From Verrucomicrobiota bacterium (GTDB lineage Bacteria; Verrucomicrobiota; Verrucomicrobiia; Opitutales; Opitutaceae): DNA of 9,354 bases. The notes below the pieces were generated by a model. That model was given only the letters and a program-made list of their open reading frames with translations, was not told the origin of the DNA and did no database searches. Made by a program: the position numbers and the translations under genes. Of the stretch, positions 1 to 6,124 are shown piece after piece (the stretch's first letter is position 1; every line of letters begins with the position of its first letter). The DNA lies in the NCBI GenBank assembly GCA_023426435.1, contig JAFAAS010000192.1:1-9354 (forward strand), written 5' to 3'.

Positions 1-1
1 C

Positions 2-1081
2 CTGCCCAACGTCGGCAAGTCCACCCTCTTCAACGCCCTCACCCGCTCCCGCAAAGCCGAGGCGGCCAACTACCCGTTCTGCACGATCGATCCCAACGTC
101 GGCGTCGTCACCGTGCCCGACGATCGCCTCGCCGTCCTCCAAAAAATCGCGAAGACCCAGGTCGTCATCCCCGCCGCCATCGAGTTCGTCGACATCGCCG
201 GCCTCGTCGCCGGCGCCAGCAAGGGCGAAGGCCTCGGCAACCAATTTCTCGCCAACATCCGCGAGGTCGATGCGATCGTTCAGGTCGTCCGCTGCTTCGA
301 AGATCCGGACGTCGTCCACACCATGGGTGGCGTCGATCCGGTCCGCGACATCGAGGTGATCACCACCGAACTCGTCCTCGCCGATCTCGACGCCGTCACC
401 AAACGCATCGAGAAAACCCAGAAGAAGGCGAAGTCCGGCGACAAGGAGGCCCAGGCCGAGGTCGCCCTTCTCCAAAAGCTCGAGCCGCATCTCAACTCCG
501 GCAAAACCGCCAACACCCTTGCCGCGACCGACGACGAGAAAACGCAAATGAAGCTCTTCCAGCTTCTCACCGCGAAACCCGTCCTCTTCGCCTGCAACGT
601 CGCCGAGTCCGACCTCGCGACCGCCGAACAAAATCCTTTCGTCCAAAAGGTCGCCGAATACGTCCGCGCGCACCACGACGCCGCCTACGTTCCCATCAGC
701 GCCAAGATCGAAGCCGAGCTCATCGATCTCTCCGCCGAAGAAGCGAAAGCTTTTCTCAACGATCTCGGCGTCGACGACTCCGGCGTCTCCGGCCTGATCC
801 GTGGCACCTACGCTCTGCTCGGCCTCCAAACCTACTTCACCGCCGGCGAAAAAGAGGTCCGCGCCTGGACCATCAAGAAGGGCTGGAAAGCTCCCCAGGC
901 CGCCGGCGTCATTCACACCGATTTCGAAAAGGGCTTCATCAAAGCCGAGGTCGTTTCCTACCAGGATCTCTCGAGCCTCGGCAGCGTCGCCGCCGCGCGC
1001 GACGCCGGCAAATACCGGCTCGAAGGCAAGGAATACGTCTTCGCCGACGGCGACGTCGCTCTCTTCCGCTTCAACAACTGA
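2..1081 (+). CDS. ychF: YchF/OLA1-family ribosome-associated ATPase (5' end cut by window edge)
   Basis: The protein is a TRAFAC-class P-loop NTPase of the Obg/YchF group. It binds the ribosome and hydrolyses ATP, and it has been linked to oxidative stress and translation control. The reading frame is open from base 2 and gives 359 residues. The family is about 363–370 residues long, so only about 8 N-terminal residues lie outside the window. Visible motifs are NVGKST (Walker A, residues 3–8 of the visible part), DIAG (64–67, G3) followed by the glycine-rich GASKGEGLGNQF stretch, and NVAE (199–202) in place of the usual NKxD. That last change is the family hallmark behind its ATP preference. 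A helical insert (about 105–175) and a C-terminal TGS domain (about 275–359) follow. The frame ends in TGA at 1079–1081. It appears to be the last gene of its unit, because a palindrome starts 8 bases after the stop. I see no sign of damage; the truncation comes from the window edge. Confidence 0.96.
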   Translation: MPNVGKSTLFNALTRSRKAEAANYPFCTIDPNVGVVTVPDDRLAVLQKIAKTQVVIPAAIEFVDIAGLVAGASKGEGLGNQFLANIREVDAIVQVVRCFEDPDVVHTMGGVDPVRDIEVITTELVLADLDAVTKRIEKTQKKAKSGDKEAQAEVALLQKLEPHLNSGKTANTLAATDDEKTQMKLFQLLTAKPVLFACNVAESDLATAEQNPFVQKVAEYVRAHHDAAYVPISAKIEAELIDLSAEEAKAFLNDLGVDDSGVSGLIRGTYALLGLQTYFTAGEKEVRAWTIKKGWKAPQAAGVIHTDFEKGFIKAEVVSYQDLSSLGSVAAARDAGKYRLEGKEYVFADGDVALFRFNN

Positions 1082-1089
1082 GGCTCGGT

Positions 1090-1115
1090 GTAGGGCCGGG
1101 TCTCCCGACCCCGCC
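1090..1115 (+). repeat. GTAG-headed imperfect palindrome (REP-like) after ychF
   Basis: GTAG at 1090–1093 is followed directly by an imperfect inverted repeat. GGC-C-GGGT (1094–1101) pairs with ACCC-C-GCC (1108–1115) across a six-base loop, with one C·C mismatch in the stem. The layout (GTAG foot, then a GC-rich hairpin, just after a stop codon) is that of bacterial REP elements mobilised by REP-associated Y1 (HUH) transposases. It resembles the units at 9253–9313. It may also act as a weak transcription stop for ychF or protect the mRNA 3' end, but there is no T-run, so it is not a canonical intrinsic terminator. No transposase gene is present in the window. Confidence 0.5.
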
Positions 1116-1289
1116 GTCCTCACGCCCCACCGACACTTCGCAGCATCGCGCGCCCAAGCGTCTGCCGCCCGCGACACTTGCGCAACGTCGCACGCGTCGC
1201 GCCGACGAAACATTGCCAAAATCCAGCGGGCTCGCATTCCTTCCCATATCACCACCGGGTGATTCTCCACCCGCCGCCGATTTCCCTCT
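1116..1289. other. Intergenic region between ychF and the phosphatase gene
   Basis: About 175 bases separate the palindrome from the first possible start of the phosphatase gene. The region should hold that gene's promoter. I could not find a convincing -35/-10 pair: TTGCCA at 1213–1218 and CATATC at 1245–1250 are 26 bases apart, which is too far. No purine-rich Shine-Dalgarno sequence is visible before 1290 or 1302. No RNA gene or credible small ORF was recognised. Confidence 0.4.
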
Positions 1290-2948
1290 TTGTTTCACGC
1301 CGTGCCAGCCTCGTCCAATCCGCCGTTCCCCCCCGTCGTCGGCGGACCGCTCCCGACCGGTGAAGCGCTGGATTCTGCCATCCTGCGGGTGCTGATGGAT
1401 ACGATCCCGGACCGGATTTACTTCAAAGACCTCCAGAGCCGCTTCGTCCGCGTCAACCAAGCCTACGCCAAATGGCACGGCATCGGTTCCGCCGACGATG
1501 TCGTCGGCAAATCCGATCACGACCTCTTCGCCGCCGTCCACGCGGACGTCGCCTACGCCCAGGAACAGGAAATCATCCGCACCGGCGTCCCGATGGTCGC
1601 CAAGATGGAAAAACTCACGCTGAAGGACGGCAGCATCGCGTGGGGCTCCGCGACCAAAATGGCGTGGCGCGATTCCGCCGGCCGCATCATCGGCACCTTC
1701 GGGCTCACGCGCGACGCCACCGCCGCCAAGAAAGCCGAGGAAAAACTCATCGAGGAACGCAACCTCCTGCGCACGATCATCGATCACCTTCCCGCGCGTA
1801 TCTACGTTAAGGATACTTCGTCCCGTTACCTCCTGAACAATCTCGCGCACCTCCTCATGCTCGGCCTGCACGAACAGGCCGAAGCCACCGGTCGCACCAC
1901 CCTCGACTTCTTCCCCAACGAGCGCGGCCATCAGGCGCTCGCCGACGATCGCCAGGTGATTTCAACCGGCCACGCGATCCTCAACCACGAAAAATCCGAC
2001 TTCTCCGCCGGCGAGCCCCACTGGTCGCTCACCACCAAGGTCCCGCTGCGCGACGTCCACGACAACATCATCGGTATCGTCGGGATCAGCCACGACATCA
2101 CCCAGCGCAAAAACGCCGAAAACGAGCTCAAGCGCCGGACCATGGAGATGGAAACCGACGTCCTCATGGCCCGCCAGGTCCAGGAAACGTTTCTTCCGCG
2201 CACCTATCCGGTTTTTCCGCGCGACGTTCCGCCCGAATCGAGCGCGCTTCGCTTCGCCCATCGTTACGTCCCCGCCACCACGCTCGGCGGCGACTTCTTC
2301 AACATCCTTCAACTTTCCGACACCAAATGCGGCGTGCTCGTGTGCGATGTCATGGGCCACGGCGTCCGCGCCGGCCTTCTCACCGCCCTCATCCGCGGCG
2401 TGGTCGGCGAGCTCGGCGAGCGCGCCGAAAATCCGATCAACGTCCTCTCCGAAATCAATCGCAGCCTCTCGCCCATCCTCGAGCAAACCGGACAACCGAT
2501 TTTCGCCACCGCTTTCTTCGGCATCATCGACACCGCATCGAGCTCCATTCTCTTCGGCAACGCCGGCCATCCCGCGCCGATGATCCGGCGTTCCGACGGC
2601 TCCGTGATCAAGCTCACCTCCGCCAATCCGGAACCCGCCGCCGGCCTCATTCCAGGTTTCACCTACACGCGACAGGAATGCTCCTTCAACGCCGGCGACC
2701 TTTTCTTCGGCTACACCGACGGCGTTGTCGAAGCGCCCAATCCCAAGGGCCAGCTCTACGGCGACGACCGCCTCGCGATCTTCCTTCGTCACAGTCTCGG
2801 CACCACCGCCGAGGAGCTCTGCGGCAATCTCGTCGCCGAGCTCGCCAGCTACAGCAACCGCGCGATTTTCGAAGACGACGTCTGCCTGCTCGCCGTCGAA
2901 TCCACCGGCACCACCTGTTTCGTCCAGCCGGTCACCTACGACATCTAG
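1290..2948 (+). CDS. PAS–PAS–SpoIIE/RsbU-type PP2C serine phosphatase
   Basis: This is a cytoplasmic signalling protein with no signal peptide or membrane segment. With the start at 1290, PAS domain 1 spans about residues 28–145 (it opens with DTIPDRIYFKD). PAS domain 2 spans about 158–270 (DHLPARIYVKD), and the two look like a duplication. A helical linker at about 272–305 is probably a coiled coil that passes the signal on. The phosphatase domain spans about 320–545. Its metal-binding and structural motifs are all present: LGGD (D335), CDVMGHG (D353, H357), NAGHP (424–428), GYTDG (D477) and EDD (528–530). The enzyme should therefore be active on phosphoserine or phosphothreonine of a partner, typically an STAS-type anti-anti-sigma factor. 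The start is uncertain: TTG 1290, GTG 1302, GTG 1389 and ATG 1395 are all in frame and none has a good ribosome binding site. Starting at 1395 would cut into the first PAS helix, so I favour 1290 or 1302. No partner gene lies nearby. Confidence 0.9.
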   Translation: MFHAVPASSNPPFPPVVGGPLPTGEALDSAILRVLMDTIPDRIYFKDLQSRFVRVNQAYAKWHGIGSADDVVGKSDHDLFAAVHADVAYAQEQEIIRTGVPMVAKMEKLTLKDGSIAWGSATKMAWRDSAGRIIGTFGLTRDATAAKKAEEKLIEERNLLRTIIDHLPARIYVKDTSSRYLLNNLAHLLMLGLHEQAEATGRTTLDFFPNERGHQALADDRQVISTGHAILNHEKSDFSAGEPHWSLTTKVPLRDVHDNIIGIVGISHDITQRKNAENELKRRTMEMETDVLMARQVQETFLPRTYPVFPRDVPPESSALRFAHRYVPATTLGGDFFNILQLSDTKCGVLVCDVMGHGVRAGLLTALIRGVVGELGERAENPINVLSEINRSLSPILEQTGQPIFATAFFGIIDTASSSILFGNAGHPAPMIRRSDGSVIKLTSANPEPAAGLIPGFTYTRQECSFNAGDLFFGYTDGVVEAPNPKGQLYGDDRLAIFLRHSLGTTAEELCGNLVAELASYSNRAIFEDDVCLLAVESTGTTCFVQPVTYDI

Positions 2949-3661
2949 ATCGCCGCGACTTCTATCCCCGCGCGTTCCAACCCCGTCCGTATTCGCCGCG
3001 CAAATACAACCGCGCGCGCTCCGTCCCCGTGCAGGCAAATGGTGTCGGCCACGATCTTCACGCGTCCGCCGTCCACCGCGCACACTTCACCGGTGTTCAC
3101 CATCCGCAACACCTGCTCCATCGCCTCGTCCTCGCTTTCGATCACCGCCCTCGCTTCGCCGCGCGGCACCAAACTCCCGTCCGCCCGATACCTTCGATCC
3201 GCAAAAACTTCCTCCGCCACGCGCAATCCGCACGTCCTCCCCGCTCGCACCAATTCGCTTCCCGACAGTCCGAATAACACCAGCCGTTCGTCGATCGCCC
3301 GCACGGCCCGCGCAATCGCCGCCGCCACCCCGGCGTCGCGCGCCGCGATGTTGTAAAGCGCTCCATGCGGCTTCACGTGTCGCAACTCCGCCATTTCCGC
3401 GAGCGCCACCACCTGCTCCGTCACCAGTCGCTCGATCTCCCTCGCGCTCATCTCGAGTTCTCGCCGCCCAAAATTCGCGCGATCCGCAAACCCCGGATGC
3501 GCGCCCACCGCGACGCCAAACTCCCGCGCCAGCTTCACCGTCTCTCGCATCGTCGTCGCATCTCCCGCATGCGCGCCACACGCGATGTTCGCCGACGTAA
3601 TCCACGGCATGATCGCCGCGTCGTTCCCCACGCCTTCACCCACATCACAATTCAAATCCAT
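2945..3661 (-). CDS. pxpA: 5-oxoprolinase subunit A (LamB/YcsF family)
   Basis: PxpA is a subunit of the prokaryotic ATP-dependent 5-oxoprolinase PxpABC, which opens 5-oxo-L-proline to L-glutamate in the cytoplasm. The protein has 238 residues, close to the family's usual ~245–250. It carries the LamB/YcsF signatures in order: DLNCDVGEG (2–10), ANIACGAHAGD (24–34), GAHPGFADRANFGRR (53–67), VKPHGALYN (96–104), EVFADRRYRADGSLVPR (151–167) and DTICLHGD (206–213). The ATG at 3661 lies inside the end of pxpC (10-base overlap), which suggests translational coupling; no strong Shine-Dalgarno sequence is visible. It is the last gene of pxpB–pxpC–pxpA, the same order as E. coli ybgJKL. Its TAG stop (2947–2945) shares a CTAG with the stop of the convergent phosphatase gene. 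All signature blocks are intact, so it should be functional. Confidence 0.96.
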   Translation of the reverse strand: MDLNCDVGEGVGNDAAIMPWITSANIACGAHAGDATTMRETVKLAREFGVAVGAHPGFADRANFGRRELEMSAREIERLVTEQVVALAEMAELRHVKPHGALYNIAARDAGVAAAIARAVRAIDERLVLFGLSGSELVRAGRTCGLRVAEEVFADRRYRADGSLVPRGEARAVIESEDEAMEQVLRMVNTGEVCAVDGGRVKIVADTICLHGDGARAVVFARRIRTGLERAGIEVAAI

Positions 3662-4611
3662 CCGCGTGAATCGTGGTTAAGTTTCTGCGCCAATCCTTCC
3701 CGCAAAATCGCCAGCTGCTTCTCCCGCGCCAACGCCAGGCCGTGCGCTTCCTCCAACGTCACCTCCGCAAATCGCACGCGATCTCCCGTCCTCAGCTGCG
3801 CCACCAACGGCAGGTCCACCGAGATCACATGCGCGATCTGCGGATAACCGCCGATGGTCTGCGCGTCCGCCATCAACACCAGCGGCTGCCCATCCGGCGG
3901 CACCTGCACCGTTCCCGGACTCACCGCCGCCGACAACAATTCCCCTTCGCCGCTTCGCTCCAGCCGCGTCCCCTGCAGGCGCACCCCCATCCGATCCGAC
4001 TGCGGCGAAACCGTGAAGGTCTGCTCGAAAAATCCGCGCCCAAACTCCCGCGCCTGCGCCCCAAGCACCACGCGCACCGTCGGCTCGCTCGAATACTGCG
4101 GCAACACCCGCGGATCGATTTTCCACCCTCCCGTCGCCGCTTCTTCCAACGACGCTCCGCCGCCCGCCTCGATCGGCAATGTATCGCCGTCCTTCAACGC
4201 GCGCCCGTCCAATCCACCGATGCGCGCGCGCACAAACGTGCTGCGACTGCCCAACACCCGCTCGACCGCAATCCCGCCCGCCACGGCGAGATAACCGCGA
4301 CAGCCTTTCGCGCACGCACCGATCTTCAATCGCTCCCCCGCGTTCACCCGCAGCGGCTGCCACGCCGCCACGCCTTCGCCGGTCGCGCCACCCACCGCCA
4401 CCCAGGTCGCTTCCGAAAATTCCACTTCCGGTCCGACGAGCGTGAACTCCAGCGCCGCCGCATCGTCGCCGTTCCCCACCAGCGCATTCGCAATTCTCAG
4501 CGCCACCGCGTCCATCGCGCCACTCATCGGCACGCCCGCATGTCGACACCCGCGTCGCCCGAGATCCTGCACCGTCGTCAACATCCCCGCGCGCACGACT
4601 TTCATTTCCAT
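3652..4611 (-). CDS. pxpC: 5-oxoprolinase subunit C (biotin-dependent carboxyltransferase-like, KipA/AHS2)
   Basis: PxpC pairs with PxpB to form the ATP-using half of 5-oxoprolinase. Its fold resembles the carboxyltransferase domain of urea amidolyase and allophanate-hydrolase-associated proteins, and no biotin is needed for the oxoprolinase activity. The protein has 319 residues, near the usual ~310–330. Motifs are TTVQDLGRRG (12–21), RGYLAVAGGI (105–114), LGSRSTF (120–126), SDRMGVRLQG (205–214), GTVQVPPDGQP (233–243) and DAQTIGGYP (249–257). Two starts are possible. ATG 4611 sits 8 bases after a strong GGAGGAG (4626–4620) and is preferred. ATG 4605, two codons downstream, would overlap the pxpB stop as ATGA but sits 14 bases from that site. 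An open frame continues upstream to 4773 but only overlaps pxpB and has no family similarity. Its TGA stop at 3654–3652 overlaps the pxpA start. Confidence 0.95.
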   Translation of the reverse strand: MEMKVVRAGMLTTVQDLGRRGCRHAGVPMSGAMDAVALRIANALVGNGDDAAALEFTLVGPEVEFSEATWVAVGGATGEGVAAWQPLRVNAGERLKIGACAKGCRGYLAVAGGIAVERVLGSRSTFVRARIGGLDGRALKDGDTLPIEAGGGASLEEAATGGWKIDPRVLPQYSSEPTVRVVLGAQAREFGRGFFEQTFTVSPQSDRMGVRLQGTRLERSGEGELLSAAVSPGTVQVPPDGQPLVLMADAQTIGGYPQIAHVISVDLPLVAQLRTGDRVRFAEVTLEEAHGLALAREKQLAILREGLAQKLNHDSRGWI

Positions 4612-5339
4612 CCTGCAAACTCCTCCGCGCTGATCGCGCGAAACTTCACCCGATCCCCCGCGCTCAACAACGCCGGCGGCATTCGCCCCACGTCGAACAA
4701 CGCCAGGGGCGTCCGCCCGATCAGTTGCCAGCCTCCCGGCGTCTCCAGCGGATAAACCCCCGTTTGCGTCCAACCAATCCCCACCGACCCCGCCGGCACT
4801 CGCGTGCGCGGCGTCGCCCGCCGCGGGGTCCGCAACTTCGCCGGCAACCCGCCAAGATACGGAAAGCCCGGCGCAAACCCCACCGCGTGCACCACGTAAT
4901 CCGCCCCACCATGCAACGCCACCGCCTCGTCCGTCGCGATCCCGCAGTGACGCGCCACTTCCTCGAGATCCGGCCCGTATTCACCGCCGTAGCACACGGG
5001 TATTTCCACCGGCGTCACCCCTTCGCCTCGTCCGCCTCGCGCCATCTTCTCCGGCACCACGTCCGGCCACGCATGTTCCGCTTTCCGCGCCTGTTGTCCG
5101 ATCAGTTCGCAAACCCGGTCGAAAACCGGACGCTCCCCCGCCGCAAACGCCGCTAAATCATAATAGACCGCAACCGTCGCATACGCCGGCACCACATCGA
5201 CGATTCCCACAGGCCGCGCCACCGCCAGCGCGCGCGTCAACGATCTCACGCGCACGAGCGTCGCATCGTCGATGTTGTGACCCAACGTAACCAAAACCGC
5301 CGAGTCTCCCAACGGCGCAAACATCATGTCGCGCACCAT
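4602..5339 (-). CDS. pxpB: 5-oxoprolinase subunit B (KipI/AHS1 family)
   Basis: PxpB works with PxpC in the ATP-dependent cleavage of 5-oxoproline. In some bacilli homologues are known as the kinase inhibitor KipI. With the start at 5339 the protein has 245 residues. It opens with FAPLGDSAVLV, the usual N-terminus of the family. Further motifs are IPVCYGGEYGPDLEEVA (about 113–129), HAVGFAPGFPYLGGLP (151–166) and PAGSVGIGWTQTGVY (182–196), followed by ETPGGWQLIGRTPL (199–212). The start is unsettled. A GGAGG (5347–5343) is 3 bases before ATG 5339, 6 bases before GTG 5336 and 15 bases before ATG 5327; GTG 5336 has the best spacing. The frame is open further upstream (to 5420), but those residues lie outside the family. 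It is the first gene of the pxpBCA operon, divergent from the lipoprotein–resB–ccsA operon. Its TGA stop (4604–4602) overlaps the pxpC start. Confidence 0.93.
   Translation of the reverse strand: MVRDMMFAPLGDSAVLVTLGHNIDDATLVRVRSLTRALAVARPVGIVDVVPAYATVAVYYDLAAFAAGERPVFDRVCELIGQQARKAEHAWPDVVPEKMARGGRGEGVTPVEIPVCYGGEYGPDLEEVARHCGIATDEAVALHGGADYVVHAVGFAPGFPYLGGLPAKLRTPRRATPRTRVPAGSVGIGWTQTGVYPLETPGGWQLIGRTPLALFDVGRMPPALLSAGDRVKFRAISAEEFAGWK
4620..4626 (-). promoter_or_regulatory. Shine-Dalgarno site for pxpC
   Basis: Read on the minus strand, GGAGGAG lies 8 bases before ATG 4611 and inside the last codons of pxpB. It is one of the best ribosome binding sites in this window and decides the pxpC start in favour of 4611 over 4605. 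Because it is embedded in the pxpB coding end, pxpC translation is probably coupled to, or re-initiates from, pxpB. Confidence 0.7.
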
Positions 5340-5470
5340 GCGCCTCCGCCCCGGCGTTAACAAAGCAAATTTGCATCCTTCGAATTCGTTTTCTTCGGAA
5401 TCAAACCCCTGCCGTTCCACCGCGGTTTAGTTTGCAGTTTCCTCTGGGAAAGCCTGATTCCTTACGCTTC
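5340..5470. promoter_or_regulatory. Divergent intergenic region between pxpB and the lipoprotein–resB–ccsA operon
   Basis: About 130 bases separate the divergent starts of pxpB and the lipoprotein gene. The part around 5355–5405 is visibly richer in A and T than the surrounding coding DNA. Both operons start here, so promoters for both directions are expected. The minus strand has a TTGATT and the plus strand a TTTAGT (5426–5431), but I could not pair either with a well-spaced partner element. No operator palindrome or riboswitch was recognised. The promoter role is inferred from gene layout only. Confidence 0.4.
5343..5347 (-). promoter_or_regulatory. Likely Shine-Dalgarno site for pxpB
   Basis: GGAGG on the minus strand lies just before a cluster of possible starts (ATG 5339, GTG 5336, ATG 5327). 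The 6-base spacing to GTG 5336 is the most usual. The exact start changes the protein by at most 4 residues and does not affect the family call. Confidence 0.45.
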
Positions 5471-6124
5471 ATGCGCCGTTTATTCGTCCCATTTGTCATC
5501 CTTCCGCTGCTCCTTTTGAGCGGTTGTCGTGAGGCCCAAATCTCCAGCTACCGCGTCGCCAAAGAACAGCCAGAGCCGTTGCCTCCCGTTCTGACCGGCG
5601 ACGCCCCCGCCACACCGCATCCCGCTCCCAGCGCACCGACACCCGGCGTCGATCCTGCGATGGCCAACACCGCCGTGCCCACCGCCTCCGGCAACGACCT
5701 TTCCTGGACCGCCCCCGCGCATTGGAAAACCAAACCGCCCTCCGCCATGCGCAAGGGCAGCTACGCCATCGTCGGACCCGACGGCGCCGAAGCCGACCTT
5801 TCCATCACCGCCTTCCCGGGCGACGTTGGCGGCGACCTCGCCAACATCAACCGCTGGCGCGGACAAATCTCGCTCCCGCCGATCTCCGCTGCCGACCTCG
5901 CCACCCAAACCGAGCACATCGACGCCAACGGTCTGCACATCACGTTCGTCGATTTTGCCAACACCGCGAATCCTCCTCTGCGCATCACCGGCGCCATCGT
6001 CCCGCTCGGCAACGCCACGTGGTTCGTGAAAGCCATGGGCCCCGACAGCGTCGTCGCTCCCGAGCGCGAGACCATCCGCGCCTTCATCCAGACTCTTCAG
6101 CCTCCCGCGAACGTCACGCAATGA
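5471..6124 (+). CDS. Conserved lipoprotein linked to cytochrome c maturation genes (function unknown)
   Basis: The protein has 217 residues and begins with a bacterial lipoprotein signal: MRR, a hydrophobic core (4–16) and the lipobox LSGC with the lipidated cysteine at residue 19. Position +2 is Arg, not Asp, so sorting to the outer membrane is likely. A Pro/Ala-rich linker (about 32–75) leads to a compact domain (about 78–215). That domain opens with WTAPAHW and PPSAMRKGSY, and contains FPGDVGGDLANINRWRGQI (115–133), LPPIS and a closing segment WFVKAMGPDSVV. I remember similar unnamed proteins from Planctomycetes and Verrucomicrobia, but assign no enzymatic activity. Its TGA stop overlaps the resB ATG (ATGA, 6121–6124), so the two are probably translationally coupled. 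That suggests a periplasmic accessory role in cytochrome c maturation, which is inference. ATG 5471 is chosen because it starts the signal peptide; an in-frame TTG at 5432 would add 13 residues that spoil it. Confidence 0.85.
   Translation: MRRLFVPFVILPLLLLSGCREAQISSYRVAKEQPEPLPPVLTGDAPATPHPAPSAPTPGVDPAMANTAVPTASGNDLSWTAPAHWKTKPPSAMRKGSYAIVGPDGAEADLSITAFPGDVGGDLANINRWRGQISLPPISAADLATQTEHIDANGLHITFVDFANTANPPLRITGAIVPLGNATWFVKAMGPDSVVAPERETIRAFIQTLQPPANVTQ

Noticed and set aside
1255..1275. Short GGGTG…CACCC inverted repeat before the phosphatase gene
   Set aside because: A five-base stem in GC-rich DNA is expected by chance, and no promoter or operator context supports it.
1071..1931. A 286-codon minus-strand frame covering the intergenic region after ychF
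   Set aside because: It overlaps the ychF end and the first PAS domain in antisense and has a low-complexity Gly/Arg-rich translation. It offers no support for a gene filling the intergenic region.
1962..3083. A 373-codon open frame on the minus strand opposite the phosphatase gene
   Set aside because: It has the same reverse-frame artefact and runs across two real genes. The Gly/Glu/Asp/Val-rich translation has no motif.
4612..4773. Upstream extension of pxpC to 4773
   Set aside because: The added 54 residues lie wholly inside pxpB in another frame and have no similarity to the PxpC N-terminus, whereas GGAGGAG points to ATG 4611.
5340..5420. Upstream extension of pxpB to 5420
   Set aside because: The extra residues are outside the family N-terminus (FAPLGDS) and would fill most of the only divergent promoter region.
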